From Oscillospiraceae bacterium (GTDB taxonomy: Bacteria; Bacillota; Clostridia; Oscillospirales; Acutalibacteraceae), in contig JAQXMV010000025.1 of assembly GCA_029013165.1 (NCBI GenBank), forward strand, positions 1 to 8,383: DNA of 8,383 bases, in the 5' to 3' direction. Position 1 is the stretch's first letter. The number at the start of each line of letters is the position of its first letter. The notes under the pieces were generated by a model. The model made no database searches. It saw only the letters and a program-made list of their open reading frames with translations, and was not told where the DNA came from. The position numbers and the translations under genes are program-made. Positions 1 to 8,014 of this stretch are shown here, piece by piece.

Positions 1-1
1 C

Positions 2-2764
2 ATGACCCACCACGGTCTTGCCGCACACATGGAGACGGAGCCGTCCATCACCTTTGCTTTCCCCATGGATAACTATATGGATGTGGCCGAGGCTTTCGCC
101 TCCTGGGGCATACACTATGCCTTCACCGGACATTTGCACACCAATGATATCGCCTGCACCGTCAACGACGACGGCGAAGTGCTTTACGACTGCGAAACCG
201 CATCTCTCACCGGCTATCCCTGCACCTACCGCGAAATGACCGTCAAGACCTATGCCGACGGCGAAAGCGAAATGAGCTACTCCTCCGTCAATTTCGACGC
301 CGAGGAAAAAATGGTTTATGACGGTGTGACCTATGAGAACAACACCTACAAAAAGAAGGCCTTTGCCCTGTGCTTCGGCGGAAATGTCAGCAGTGACGGC
401 GAGCCCTCCTGCGGAGATTTCCTGCTGGAAATCGTCAAGTCCTTCCTTGGCGGATATATCGAGGACATCAAGGAGGCCGGCAGTATCGAGGCTTTCCTGA
501 AAACCATGAACCTCGACCTGGAGGCCCTTATCGGCGGTTTCCTGGAGCCCTACATCGGTCAGGGCATCAAAGTCGGCGGCTATAACATTTTCAGCGTCGA
601 CAACATCATGTGGTTTGTCAACGATCTGCTCGGTCAGGTATATGACCTTTATATCAAGGATCCCGACGCCCTTTACAGCGTGATCGGCAGTGTCATTGAT
701 CAGCTTCTTGCCATTCCCGTTTCCGAATATCCCTGCACAGAGTTCATGGATTCTTTAGGCTTCGGCGACAAGAATAAGCCCGGTGATCTCGGCGACTGCA
801 TCTTCAGCGCCATGGCCGATTGGTACGGCGGCAACGAAGACGCGGCAAAGGATAAATTTCTGCAGGACGCCATCGCCAATTTTGAAGAGGGTACCCTTGT
901 TGAAACCGTCTTTAACAAGCTCATTGATCTGCTGATCGGCGATCTGATTGAGGACGCCATTCTCTCGAAGTTGGAAATCAGACTCGATAAGCTCTTCAAC
1001 GACGATGAGATCGGCAAGCGCTTAGGCGAGGGCATCAATTACCTCCTCAAGTATGTCCTGCGCGGCGATTTTACTTATATGAATCTTGTCAATACCATCT
1101 TTGAGCTCGGCGTTCTGCCCTATAAGAGCATTTACGATATTCTGGATCAGGAGGTTATGCAGAAATACCTCACCTTCAGTCAGATGGAGGGCGTAGGCGC
1201 TTACATTGCCTTTGTTCTCAATGACTTCACCAGTGACGAGAATCCCGCTTTCAAGGGCGACTACGATATCGTTTACAGCACGGTAGCCATAACCCCCGAA
1301 GCCACGAGAGAAAACTACCGTCTGCCCACTATGGTCAGCGTCACTCTCGGCGAGGAGAAAAACACCAGCGCCTATATCAACTGGTTCTCCAAATCCACCG
1401 TCAGCGGCGACATCGAGATTTATAAATCGGAGGCCATGCCGCAATTCAAGGGAATCCCCACAGACAAGGCCGACTTCGGCATCGACATCAAAACGGAACA
1501 GGTCACACGATCTTTCCCCGGCATTGATATCGGTATCATGGGCTTTATTACCTATAACTTCAAAATGAACCGTCACACCGTCACCCTGACGAATCTGGAA
1601 CCCGGCGCTACCTATTATTACCGTGTCGGCTCTGCCGCACACGGCTGGTGGAGCGAGCCTGCGAAGCTCACCGTAGCCGACGCGAGCAAGAACACCACTT
1701 TCATTCACACGGCCGATCCTCAGTCACAGAGTCAGCCGCAGTATGAGAGAGCCTGGGCCAATGTACTGAAAGCTGCTTTCAGTAACAATCCCGACATCGA
1801 CTTCATCATCAATACCGGTGATCTCGTTGACCACGGCGACAACCAGAAGCAGTGGGCATGGATGTTCAATACCGCTTCCGACAGTCTCATGAACACCTAT
1901 CTGATGCCGGCCACCGGCAATCATGAGGGCAAGGGTACCAACGCAACGGTCAATAATTTCACCCTGCCCAATGTTCCGCAGCAGGACACAACAAGCGGCG
2001 TATACTATTCTTTCGATTATAACAACACCCATTTTGCCGTGCTCAACACCGAAGATCTCGGCAAGGACGACGGCCTTTCCGAGAAACAGCTCCAGTGGCT
2101 GAGACAGGACATGACCGTCAGTGACGCACAGTGGAAGTTTGTTGTTCTCCACAAGGCCCCCTATTCTCAGGGCTCACACTATGATGATGACGATGTCTGT
2201 GCCATCCGTTCACAGCTGGGCGTTCTGATGCCTGAGCTTGGCATCGACATAGTCTTCCAGGGTCACGATCATGTTTACATGAGAACCGGTTCTCTCGTCG
2301 ACAATAAGAGAACGGCCTACGACAGCCAGTATCTCAATTTCGGCGGCAAGGTTTACCGCGCTCAGGTTCAGCCCACCGGTACTACCTATGTCATTTCCGG
2401 CACCTGCGGCGTGAAAACCTACATTCAGAATGATCCCACCCTCACCGATGAGTTCTTCCCCAGAGGTGAAAAAATCCTCAGCGTAGACGCACCGATGTAT
2501 TCCGAGGTAAAAATCGTTGACGGTATTCTCTACTTTGACGCTTATACCGTTACCGACGAGGGCGTCACCGCCGTTGACAGCATTGCCATTCAGAAAGACA
2601 CCGCCCAGGGCGATGTGGCAGAAGGATATACGCCTCCTGCCGACGACAACAATGAAGAAGAGGACAGATACGCTTCCTTCAAGGAGTTCCTCAACACCCT
2701 GCTTAAAATCATGACGGTGATTGTGAACATCATCAGAATCTACTTTGTCCCCTCGGTGAAATAA
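2..2764 (+). CDS. Two-domain metallophosphoesterase with purple-acid-phosphatase-like beta-sandwich (5' end outside window)
   Basis: Predicted metal-dependent phosphohydrolase; substrate unknown. The frame is open from the window edge, so the first Met (base 2) is probably internal and the N-terminus is missing. Visible residues 1-80 are the end of one calcineurin-like domain, with THHG (2-5) and GHLH (43-46). Residues about 110-415 are helix-rich and unassigned. Residues about 435-560 resemble the purple acid phosphatase N-terminal Fn3-like domain, including GATYYYRVG (535-543). A second, complete phosphoesterase domain follows: ADPQ (571-574), GDLVDHG (606-612), GNHE (639-642), HKAP (717-720) and GHDHVYMR (754-761). 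The third residue of motif I is Gln where the usual D-x-H has His. An acidic linker (about 877-889) leads to an amphipathic tail (890-920). This layout suggests a large secreted or surface protein, but the signal peptide, if any, lies upstream. Family assignment is secure; function is not. Confidence 0.9.
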   Translation: MTHHGLAAHMETEPSITFAFPMDNYMDVAEAFASWGIHYAFTGHLHTNDIACTVNDDGEVLYDCETASLTGYPCTYREMTVKTYADGESEMSYSSVNFDAEEKMVYDGVTYENNTYKKKAFALCFGGNVSSDGEPSCGDFLLEIVKSFLGGYIEDIKEAGSIEAFLKTMNLDLEALIGGFLEPYIGQGIKVGGYNIFSVDNIMWFVNDLLGQVYDLYIKDPDALYSVIGSVIDQLLAIPVSEYPCTEFMDSLGFGDKNKPGDLGDCIFSAMADWYGGNEDAAKDKFLQDAIANFEEGTLVETVFNKLIDLLIGDLIEDAILSKLEIRLDKLFNDDEIGKRLGEGINYLLKYVLRGDFTYMNLVNTIFELGVLPYKSIYDILDQEVMQKYLTFSQMEGVGAYIAFVLNDFTSDENPAFKGDYDIVYSTVAITPEATRENYRLPTMVSVTLGEEKNTSAYINWFSKSTVSGDIEIYKSEAMPQFKGIPTDKADFGIDIKTEQVTRSFPGIDIGIMGFITYNFKMNRHTVTLTNLEPGATYYYRVGSAAHGWWSEPAKLTVADASKNTTFIHTADPQSQSQPQYERAWANVLKAAFSNNPDIDFIINTGDLVDHGDNQKQWAWMFNTASDSLMNTYLMPATGNHEGKGTNATVNNFTLPNVPQQDTTSGVYYSFDYNNTHFAVLNTEDLGKDDGLSEKQLQWLRQDMTVSDAQWKFVVLHKAPYSQGSHYDDDDVCAIRSQLGVLMPELGIDIVFQGHDHVYMRTGSLVDNKRTAYDSQYLNFGGKVYRAQVQPTGTTYVISGTCGVKTYIQNDPTLTDEFFPRGEKILSVDAPMYSEVKIVDGILYFDAYTVTDEGVTAVDSIAIQKDTAQGDVAEGYTPPADDNNEEEDRYASFKEFLNTLLKIMTVIVNIIRIYFVPSVK

Positions 2765-2779
2765 ATCATCTAAAAGGAC

Positions 2780-2795
2780 ATTTTTCGACAAACTG
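2780..2795 (+). repeat. Copy 1 of 16-bp intergenic motif
   Basis: ATTTTTCGACAAACTG lies 15 bases after the phosphoesterase stop codon and 4 bases before a GC-rich hairpin. It matches the copy at 8069-8084 in 15 of 16 positions and the copy at 8281-8296 in 13 of 16. Its function is unknown; it may be a lineage-specific element associated with transcript ends. Confidence 0.6.
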
Positions 2796-2799
2796 CGAC

Positions 2800-2828
2800 A
2801 GCGGCAACCGATGAAAACGGTTGCCGCT
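2800..2828 (+). terminator. Hairpin terminator candidate after phosphoesterase gene
   Basis: AGCGGCAACCG (2800-2810) pairs perfectly with CGGTTGCCGCT (2818-2828) around a 7-base loop, 36 bases after the stop codon. The stem is typical of an intrinsic terminator, but it is followed by GGGTTTATATAG, which is a poor U-tract. It probably ends the phosphoesterase transcript, perhaps inefficiently, and separates it from the operon promoter downstream. Confidence 0.6.
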
Positions 2829-2872
2829 GGGTTTATATAGAAACAGCCGCTTGACTTTTCTTAATCATTTTT

Positions 2873-2887
2873 AACGATACAATCGTT
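2873..2887. promoter_or_regulatory. Candidate operator overlapping the -35 box
   Basis: AACGATACAATCGTT is a perfect inverted repeat: 6-bp arms AACGAT and ATCGTT around ACA. Its last two bases are the first two of the TTGACA -35 box, so a bound repressor would block RNA polymerase. Size and symmetry fit a dimeric helix-turn-helix regulator. No regulator gene is in the window, so the binding protein is unknown. Confidence 0.5.
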
Positions 2888-2914
2888 GACAATTTCGTCA
2901 CAATTTGTTAATAT
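2886..2914 (+). promoter_or_regulatory. Sigma-A type promoter with extended -10
   Basis: TTGACA (2886-2891) is a perfect -35 box, followed by a 17-base spacer and TAATAT (2909-2914) as -10 box (4 of 6 to consensus). A TG at 2906-2907 gives an extended -10 (TGnTAATAT). Transcription should start near 2921, leaving a leader of about 30 bases before the esterase ATG at 2952. It is the only convincing promoter before the three-gene operon. Confidence 0.7.
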
Positions 2915-2951
2915 TGTACATAGTAATCCCTATTTGAAAGGTTTGATATAT

Positions 2952-4289
2952 ATGAATTACACCGAGCTCCAAATCCCCTGCGGAACCATCCGGGGCATAG
3001 AGCAGGAAAACTGCCTGGAATTTCGCGGCGTCCGCTATGCCCGCGCAGGCAGGTATGAAAATCCGGTCAAAGAAACCTCATGGCAGGGTGTTTACGATGC
3101 CACGGCGTTTGCGAACTGCTGCTGTCAGCACCGCGCCTTTGACGACGACGCCAAGGTCAATCCCTTTTATCATCATGAATTCCGAGAGGGACAGACCTTC
3201 CTTTACGGCGAGGACTGCTTCTTTCTCAATATCTGGACGCCGAAAAAAGCGGAAAAGGCTCCCGTGCTGATTTTTATTCACGGCGGCAGCTTCACCGGCG
3301 GCAGCAGTGACGAGCAATATATCAACGGCTCCGTTCTGGCAGAAAAGGGCGTGATTACCGTTGCCATGAATTACCGCCTCGGCCCCTATGGTTTCTGCGC
3401 CCACAAGGAGCTGAAAGAAAAATACGGTGTCGGAGGGAATTTCGGCCTTTACGATCAGAGCACGGCCATCGAGTGGGTGATCGAAAACATCGCTTCTTTC
3501 GGCGGTGATCCGAATAACATCACCCTGATGGGTCAGAGTGCCGGCGCCATGAGCGTTGACATCCACCTGAATAATCCCATGCTCAAGGGCAAAATTGCCG
3601 GCGCCATTCTCCTGAGCGGAGCCGCCCTGCAGAGATTCGTCCTCAAGCCCCGTACCATAGAAAAATGTACACTGTTTTGGGATAAGATCATGCAAAATGC
3701 CGGCGTCTCTTCCATGGAGACGCTCAAAGGCATTGACGCCAAAAAGCTCTATTACGCCTGGCTCAAAGCCTGCAAGGAGGACAAGTTCAGCGCGCCCTGC
3801 ACTTTCCCGGTTTATGACGGGGTGATTCTTGAGCGCAGCACCTTTGATCTGGAGCATATCCCGGATATTCCCTATATGATCGGCTCCACCTGCACGGACA
3901 TGATTCCCGTTGCCCTGGAGGGAATCAACAAAAAGTGGGCTAAATATGTCCGGAAGCATCACAAAAACCCCTGCTATCTCTATAATTTCAACCGGTTCCT
4001 CCCCGGCGACGATATGGGCGCCTGGCATTCGGCGGATCTGCTTTATCTCTTCTCCACGCTGGATAAGAACTGGCGGCCTTTCGAGGAAATCGACTATGTG
4101 ATCTCTCAGCAGCTTTCCGATGCGGTGGCGGCTTTCGCCAAGACTAAAAATCCTAACTGTCCCTCTCTCCCCCACTGGGAAGCCGATTACCGAAAACCGA
4201 TGTCCTTTTGCGAGGATTCCCGCTGCGCCCCGTGGAGGACAAAGGACAACATCAAATACACCCTGACCGGGAAAGGAAAAACAATTTAA
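2952..4289 (+). CDS. Type B carboxylesterase (alpha/beta hydrolase)
   Basis: Hydrolyses carboxylic ester bonds; likely cytoplasmic, as no signal peptide is visible. The 445-residue protein carries the family marks in order: EDCFFLNIWTP (from Glu87), the oxyanion-hole HGG (110-112), and the nucleophile elbow GQSAG with Ser196, Gln replacing the commoner Glu of GESAG. Asp316 in GSTCTDM is the probable catalytic acid and His359 in GAWHSADL the catalytic base. It is shorter than the roughly 500-550 residues usual in the family, largely because the acid-to-histidine stretch is compressed to about 40 residues. The open frame extends upstream to 2886, but the ATG at 2952 is chosen: it has AAAGG 10 bases upstream and lies after the promoter, while a start at 2886 would sit inside the -35 box. 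First gene of the operon; a role in deacylating an imported sugar is inference from context. Confidence 0.92.
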   Translation: MNYTELQIPCGTIRGIEQENCLEFRGVRYARAGRYENPVKETSWQGVYDATAFANCCCQHRAFDDDAKVNPFYHHEFREGQTFLYGEDCFFLNIWTPKKAEKAPVLIFIHGGSFTGGSSDEQYINGSVLAEKGVITVAMNYRLGPYGFCAHKELKEKYGVGGNFGLYDQSTAIEWVIENIASFGGDPNNITLMGQSAGAMSVDIHLNNPMLKGKIAGAILLSGAALQRFVLKPRTIEKCTLFWDKIMQNAGVSSMETLKGIDAKKLYYAWLKACKEDKFSAPCTFPVYDGVILERSTFDLEHIPDIPYMIGSTCTDMIPVALEGINKKWAKYVRKHHKNPCYLYNFNRFLPGDDMGAWHSADLLYLFSTLDKNWRPFEEIDYVISQQLSDAVAAFAKTKNPNCPSLPHWEADYRKPMSFCEDSRCAPWRTKDNIKYTLTGKGKTI

Positions 4290-6565
4290 TGGCAAAGTTT
4301 CATCATATTTTCACGCTCTCGGAGGAATCCGACAGTTACCGGCTTTATACCTGCGACGAAAACAAAATCCGGCTGGATTTCATCAGCGAAAGCTGTATCC
4401 GGATAGCCCTCTGGAAAAACCGGCAGGACATGCTTCCCACCTTCTGCGTCGCGCCCGGCAACGCCGACCTTTTCACAGGCAGAGACAAGCTCAGCACAGA
4501 GGGCTTTCCTCTCTGCACCCCTGCCGTTCACTGTGACGGCTTATTGGAGAGCTTTTCCCTCCCCTGCGGTGTGGATATTACCCTGAACCGAGAAAATTTC
4601 CTGCTGCAATACAGCAAAAACGACCAGGTGATATTTGCCGACCGAAAGCCTCTCGCTTATAACCTGGAGGGCGAATTCGGCCGGGGCAGCTTTCATTATG
4701 TCACCCGCCAAGAAACGGAAAAGATTTTCGGCCTGGGAGACAAAGGCGGCGCCCTGAATAAATACGGCAGATCTTTTCGCATAGACACCTCGGACGCTAT
4801 GGGCTATGACGCTGAAACAAGCGATCCCCTCTATAAACACATACCGTTCTATATCTGCGAAAACGAGGTAGCCTGCTACGGTATTTTTTATGACACGGCC
4901 GCCAACTCCTATGCGGACTTCGGACGGGAAATCAACAACTACTATCCCCCTTATAAATATTTCCAGACCGAGGACAACTGTCTGGTTTATTATGTCTTTT
5001 TCGGCACGAAGCTGTCGGTTCTGCAGCAGTTCGCGCGGCTGTGCGGCAAACAGCCGCTGCCGCCGAAATGGAGCTTCGATTACTGCGCCAGCACCATGGC
5101 CTATACCGACGCACCCGACAGCGAGCAGCAGTTTGAGGGCTTCCTCGAAAAACTGGAGGAATACGATCTGCTCTGCAGCGGTTTTTATCTCTCCTCGGGC
5201 TATACTTCCATCGGTGACAGACGCTATGTTTTCAACTGGAACCGCGACAAATTTCCCGACCCGAAACAGTTCGTAGAAAAATTCAATCAGCACTATATCC
5301 GCATCATTCCGAATATCAAACCGGCGTTTCTGCAAAGTCACCCTCTTTACGATGAAATTGCCCAAAAGGGCTATTTCATTAAAAACGCTGACGGCTCTCC
5401 CTTTGTCACCGAGTTCTGGGACGGTCTGGGCAGTTATCTTGACTTCACCAACAGCGAAGCCTGTGACTACTGGGGTGAAAAGGTGAAAGAAAGTCTGCTG
5501 GACATGGGCATGGTCTGCACATGGAACGACAACAACGAGTTTGACATACGCGACGGCGGCGCCGTCGCCGAGGGCTTCGGCGACGGCAAGGTCAGCGCCT
5601 GCGCCATACGCAGTGTTCTGACCTATCTGATGGTCGCTTCCTCCTATCAGGCACAGATCAAGGCCTATCCTCAGCTAAGGCCTTTTCTCTCCACCCGCAG
5701 CGGCTCCATCGCCGTCAGGCGCCTGGCACAGACCTGGTCCGGCGACAACCGCACCTGCTTTGCCGATCTTCGTTACTGTCACAATATCGGCCTTACCATG
5801 TCCCTGTCCGGCCTTTATTTTTACGGTCACGATTTAGGCGGCTTCCACGGAGAAATGCCCTCGAGAGAGCTTCTTCTGCGCTGGCTTCAGCACGGCGTTT
5901 TTGAGCCTCGCTTCACCATACATAGCTGGAACGCCGACAATTCCGCCACGATGCCCTGGAGCTATCCCGACATCATGCCGGCAGTGAAAAAACTCTTCGA
6001 TCAAAGAAAGAGATTTTTGCCCTATCTTTATCATTGCGCCTATGACGCCGTAGAAAACGAGATTCCTCTCAACGCGCCGCCCCTGCTCTATTATGACGAT
6101 GCCGAGCTTGCTTCTCAGAATGACTGCATGATGGTGGGCAGAGATGTTTTGGCGGCCTTTGCCTTTGACGAAGGCATCAACCGCGTCAGGGTCTATCTGC
6201 CCAAAGACGACAACTGGTACGGCGGCAATCGGCTGTATCCCGGCGGTACAACCGTCGATCTTACTATTCCCCCCGAAGAAGAAACGCCCTGCTTTTTCAG
6301 AAGCGGCAGTATCGTTCCCACCGACGAGAACGGCGTCGGTTTCACCGTTTATCCCCTCGAAAAGGGACGCTTTACCGGCGAATACTTCGACGATGACGGA
6401 CTGAGCTTCGCTTATCAGAAAAACGAATGTGTGCATTTGCATTTCACCGTCGACTGTGATGCAGATACCGTTTGCGTTCATTGGTGCAATAGCGGAAAAA
6501 CGCCCTTTGTGCCGAAGCTTCGCCTGTGCGGCGCGGACAGCAGACAACTCGTAATCAAAGAATAA
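4289..6565 (+). CDS. Glycoside hydrolase family 31 (alpha-glucosidase-like)
   Basis: Retaining alpha-glycosidase of 758 residues with no signal peptide, so probably intracellular. An N-terminal beta-sandwich contains EKIFGLGD (144-151). The catalytic barrel begins near PPKWSFDY (Trp261). Asp414 in TWNDNNEFDI is the predicted nucleophile, Asp486 in WSGDN the acid/base, and GHDLGGF and FTIHSW (His545) are further substrate-pocket segments. C-terminal beta domains include EYFDDDG (698-704). The nucleophile motif resembles the W-x-D-M-N-E of alpha-glucosidases, with Met replaced by Asn, rather than the KTDFGE of YicI-type alpha-xylosidases; the glycone is therefore more likely glucose-like, but other GH31 activities are possible. 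The start is the ATG overlapping the esterase stop (TAATG), with AAAGGA about 12 bases upstream; this predicts translational coupling. An in-frame start at 4208 lies inside the esterase gene and has no better support. Confidence 0.93.
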   Translation: MAKFHHIFTLSEESDSYRLYTCDENKIRLDFISESCIRIALWKNRQDMLPTFCVAPGNADLFTGRDKLSTEGFPLCTPAVHCDGLLESFSLPCGVDITLNRENFLLQYSKNDQVIFADRKPLAYNLEGEFGRGSFHYVTRQETEKIFGLGDKGGALNKYGRSFRIDTSDAMGYDAETSDPLYKHIPFYICENEVACYGIFYDTAANSYADFGREINNYYPPYKYFQTEDNCLVYYVFFGTKLSVLQQFARLCGKQPLPPKWSFDYCASTMAYTDAPDSEQQFEGFLEKLEEYDLLCSGFYLSSGYTSIGDRRYVFNWNRDKFPDPKQFVEKFNQHYIRIIPNIKPAFLQSHPLYDEIAQKGYFIKNADGSPFVTEFWDGLGSYLDFTNSEACDYWGEKVKESLLDMGMVCTWNDNNEFDIRDGGAVAEGFGDGKVSACAIRSVLTYLMVASSYQAQIKAYPQLRPFLSTRSGSIAVRRLAQTWSGDNRTCFADLRYCHNIGLTMSLSGLYFYGHDLGGFHGEMPSRELLLRWLQHGVFEPRFTIHSWNADNSATMPWSYPDIMPAVKKLFDQRKRFLPYLYHCAYDAVENEIPLNAPPLLYYDDAELASQNDCMMVGRDVLAAFAFDEGINRVRVYLPKDDNWYGGNRLYPGGTTVDLTIPPEEETPCFFRSGSIVPTDENGVGFTVYPLEKGRFTGEYFDDDGLSFAYQKNECVHLHFTVDCDADTVCVHWCNSGKTPFVPKLRLCGADSRQLVIKE

Positions 6566-6589
6566 ATTGTATTTACAAGGAGAATCCCT

Positions 6590-8005
6590 ATGAACGAAAA
6601 CAACAGCACCCACGGCATCAAAGCCGTGGACAAAATCGGATACGCCCTCGGCGATATGGGCGGTATTCTGACCTTTTCTCTGGTCAATTCTTTCCTGACC
6701 ATGTTTTACACTGATGTTCTGGGCATCGCCAATGCCTCCATCACCGTCCTGATGCTCGTGGCGAGAATCTGGGATGCCGTCAATGACCCCATGTGGGGTG
6801 CCTTCATTGACTCGCGCAGAGCCACCAAATACGGCCGGTTCCGTCCTTATATTCTTTTTGCCTCCATACCGCTTGCGATTTCCGCTTTTCTCATGTTCTT
6901 CAAAATCCCCGGTCTCACAGAAAGGCAATATCTGATTTATGCCTACTTTACCTATATTTTCTACGGCATGATGTACACGGGCGTGAATATCCCCTATGGC
7001 TCTTTAGCTTCCGTGATCACCGACGACACCATGGAGCGCTCGTCCCTTTCCATGTGGCGATCCGTGGGCGCAGGCGTCGGCGGTCTGCCGGCGCAGATTC
7101 TGCTTCCGATGTTTGTCTATACCTCAGTCATAGCAGCCGATGGTAAAACGATCAAGGTCCTTGACGGCAATAAGCTCAGCATCGCCGTTCTGTGTCTCTC
7201 TCTGCTGACCGTTGTCACCTATTTTGTGCATTTCAAGCTGACAAAGGAAAGAGTCGCCGTCACCGCCCGTCAAAGTGAAAGCAAATACAGCCTGATCAGA
7301 AGTATGCAGATATTGCTGAAAAACAAGCCCTTTATTGCTCTTTGCGTGGTCTCCATGCTACTGATATGCTTCCAGATGTACACCCAAACCGTTTACAACT
7401 ATCTTTTCAAAAACTACTTCCAGAAGCCGGGGCTTTACGGCATCGTGACCATCTGCACCTATCTTCCCATGGCCCTTTTCCTGCCGGTTATGAGCAAGCT
7501 CGTCGCTCGCTTCGGCAAGAAAGAGATCTGCTGTGCCGGCATCGCTTTTTCGGCCGTGATCAATATCATCATGTATCTGTTGGGCTTCACCGCCCTTGCG
7601 GCCAATCCTTATCTTTTCTTGGTTATGACCTTCCTTTCGGGCGCCGGCCAGACATTTCTTGTTCTGGAGGTATGGGCCATGGTCATGGATGTCATTGACT
7701 ACCATGAGCTGCTTTCCGGCCGCCGTGAGGAAAGCACCGCCTATTCCTTTTATTCTTTCGTCAGGAAGCTCGGTCAGACAGCCGCCGGCGCCGGCGTACC
7801 GGCCATTCTGGCTCTCATCGGTTATAACGGCAAGCTCAGCGTGCAGCCGGCGGGCGTAACAGAAAAGCTCTACGGCATATCCACACTGGTTCCGGCTGTG
7901 ATTCTCAGCCTCTTATTTGCGGTACTGTTTTTCTGCTATAAGCTCTCGAAAAAAGAGGTCGAAAAACTCGGAACACAGCTCCGTGAAACACGAAACGCCA
8001 ACTGA
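6590..8005 (+). CDS. GPH-family sugar:cation symporter (MFS superfamily)
   Basis: Membrane symporter of the glycoside-pentoside-hexuronide:cation family (relatives MelB, XylP, YicJ, UidB), 471 residues with about twelve hydrophobic segments. RIWDAVNDPMWG contains Asp62 and Asp66, matching the two cation-binding aspartates of MelB (Asp55 and Asp59). KYGRFRPYIL follows in the first cytoplasmic loop, and DVIDYHELLSGRREES (from Asp367) is the conserved GPH signature in the second half. The start is supported by AAGGAGA (6577-6583) six bases before the ATG. It lies 24 bases after the GH31 gene and is the last gene of the operon. GH31 plus GPH pairs are known, as in E. coli yicJI and lactobacillar xylPQ, so joint import and cleavage of an alpha-glycoside is a reasonable inference. 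The substrate and coupling ion (Na+ or H+) cannot be read directly. Confidence 0.93.
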   Translation: MNENNSTHGIKAVDKIGYALGDMGGILTFSLVNSFLTMFYTDVLGIANASITVLMLVARIWDAVNDPMWGAFIDSRRATKYGRFRPYILFASIPLAISAFLMFFKIPGLTERQYLIYAYFTYIFYGMMYTGVNIPYGSLASVITDDTMERSSLSMWRSVGAGVGGLPAQILLPMFVYTSVIAADGKTIKVLDGNKLSIAVLCLSLLTVVTYFVHFKLTKERVAVTARQSESKYSLIRSMQILLKNKPFIALCVVSMLLICFQMYTQTVYNYLFKNYFQKPGLYGIVTICTYLPMALFLPVMSKLVARFGKKEICCAGIAFSAVINIIMYLLGFTALAANPYLFLVMTFLSGAGQTFLVLEVWAMVMDVIDYHELLSGRREESTAYSFYSFVRKLGQTAAGAGVPAILALIGYNGKLSVQPAGVTEKLYGISTLVPAVILSLLFAVLFFCYKLSKKEVEKLGTQLRETRNAN

Positions 8006-8014
8006 TCTCAAGGC

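Noticed and set aside
2851..2883. Second promoter: TTGACT (2851-2856) with TACAAT (2878-2883)
   Set aside because: The boxes are each good, but the spacer is 21 bases, too long for a normal sigma-A promoter; the TTGACA / TGnTAATAT pair with 17 bases is preferred.
2887..2900. cre-like catabolite repression site TGACAATTTCGTCA
   Set aside because: The outer bases resemble a cre site, but the central CG and flanking consensus bases are missing, so CcpA binding cannot be claimed.
3078..4295. Open frame of 405 codons on the - strand
   Set aside because: It lies antisense to the well-supported carboxylesterase gene, has no recognisable family features, and looks like a codon-bias shadow.
4289..6565. 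Naming the GH31 enzyme an alpha-xylosidase (yicI or xylQ)
   Set aside because: The neighbouring GPH symporter invites the comparison, but the nucleophile region is WNDNNE and not KTDFGE, so no gene symbol is given.
6567..6578. Small inverted repeat TTGTATTTACAA overlapping the symporter Shine-Dalgarno site
   Set aside because: Five A/T-rich base pairs with a 2-base loop would not form a stable hairpin, so a translational switch is not supported.
5834..6928. Open frame of 364 codons on the - strand
   Set aside because: It spans the end of the GH31 gene, the intergenic gap and the start of the symporter, all with strong family evidence on the + strand; it shows no domain motif.
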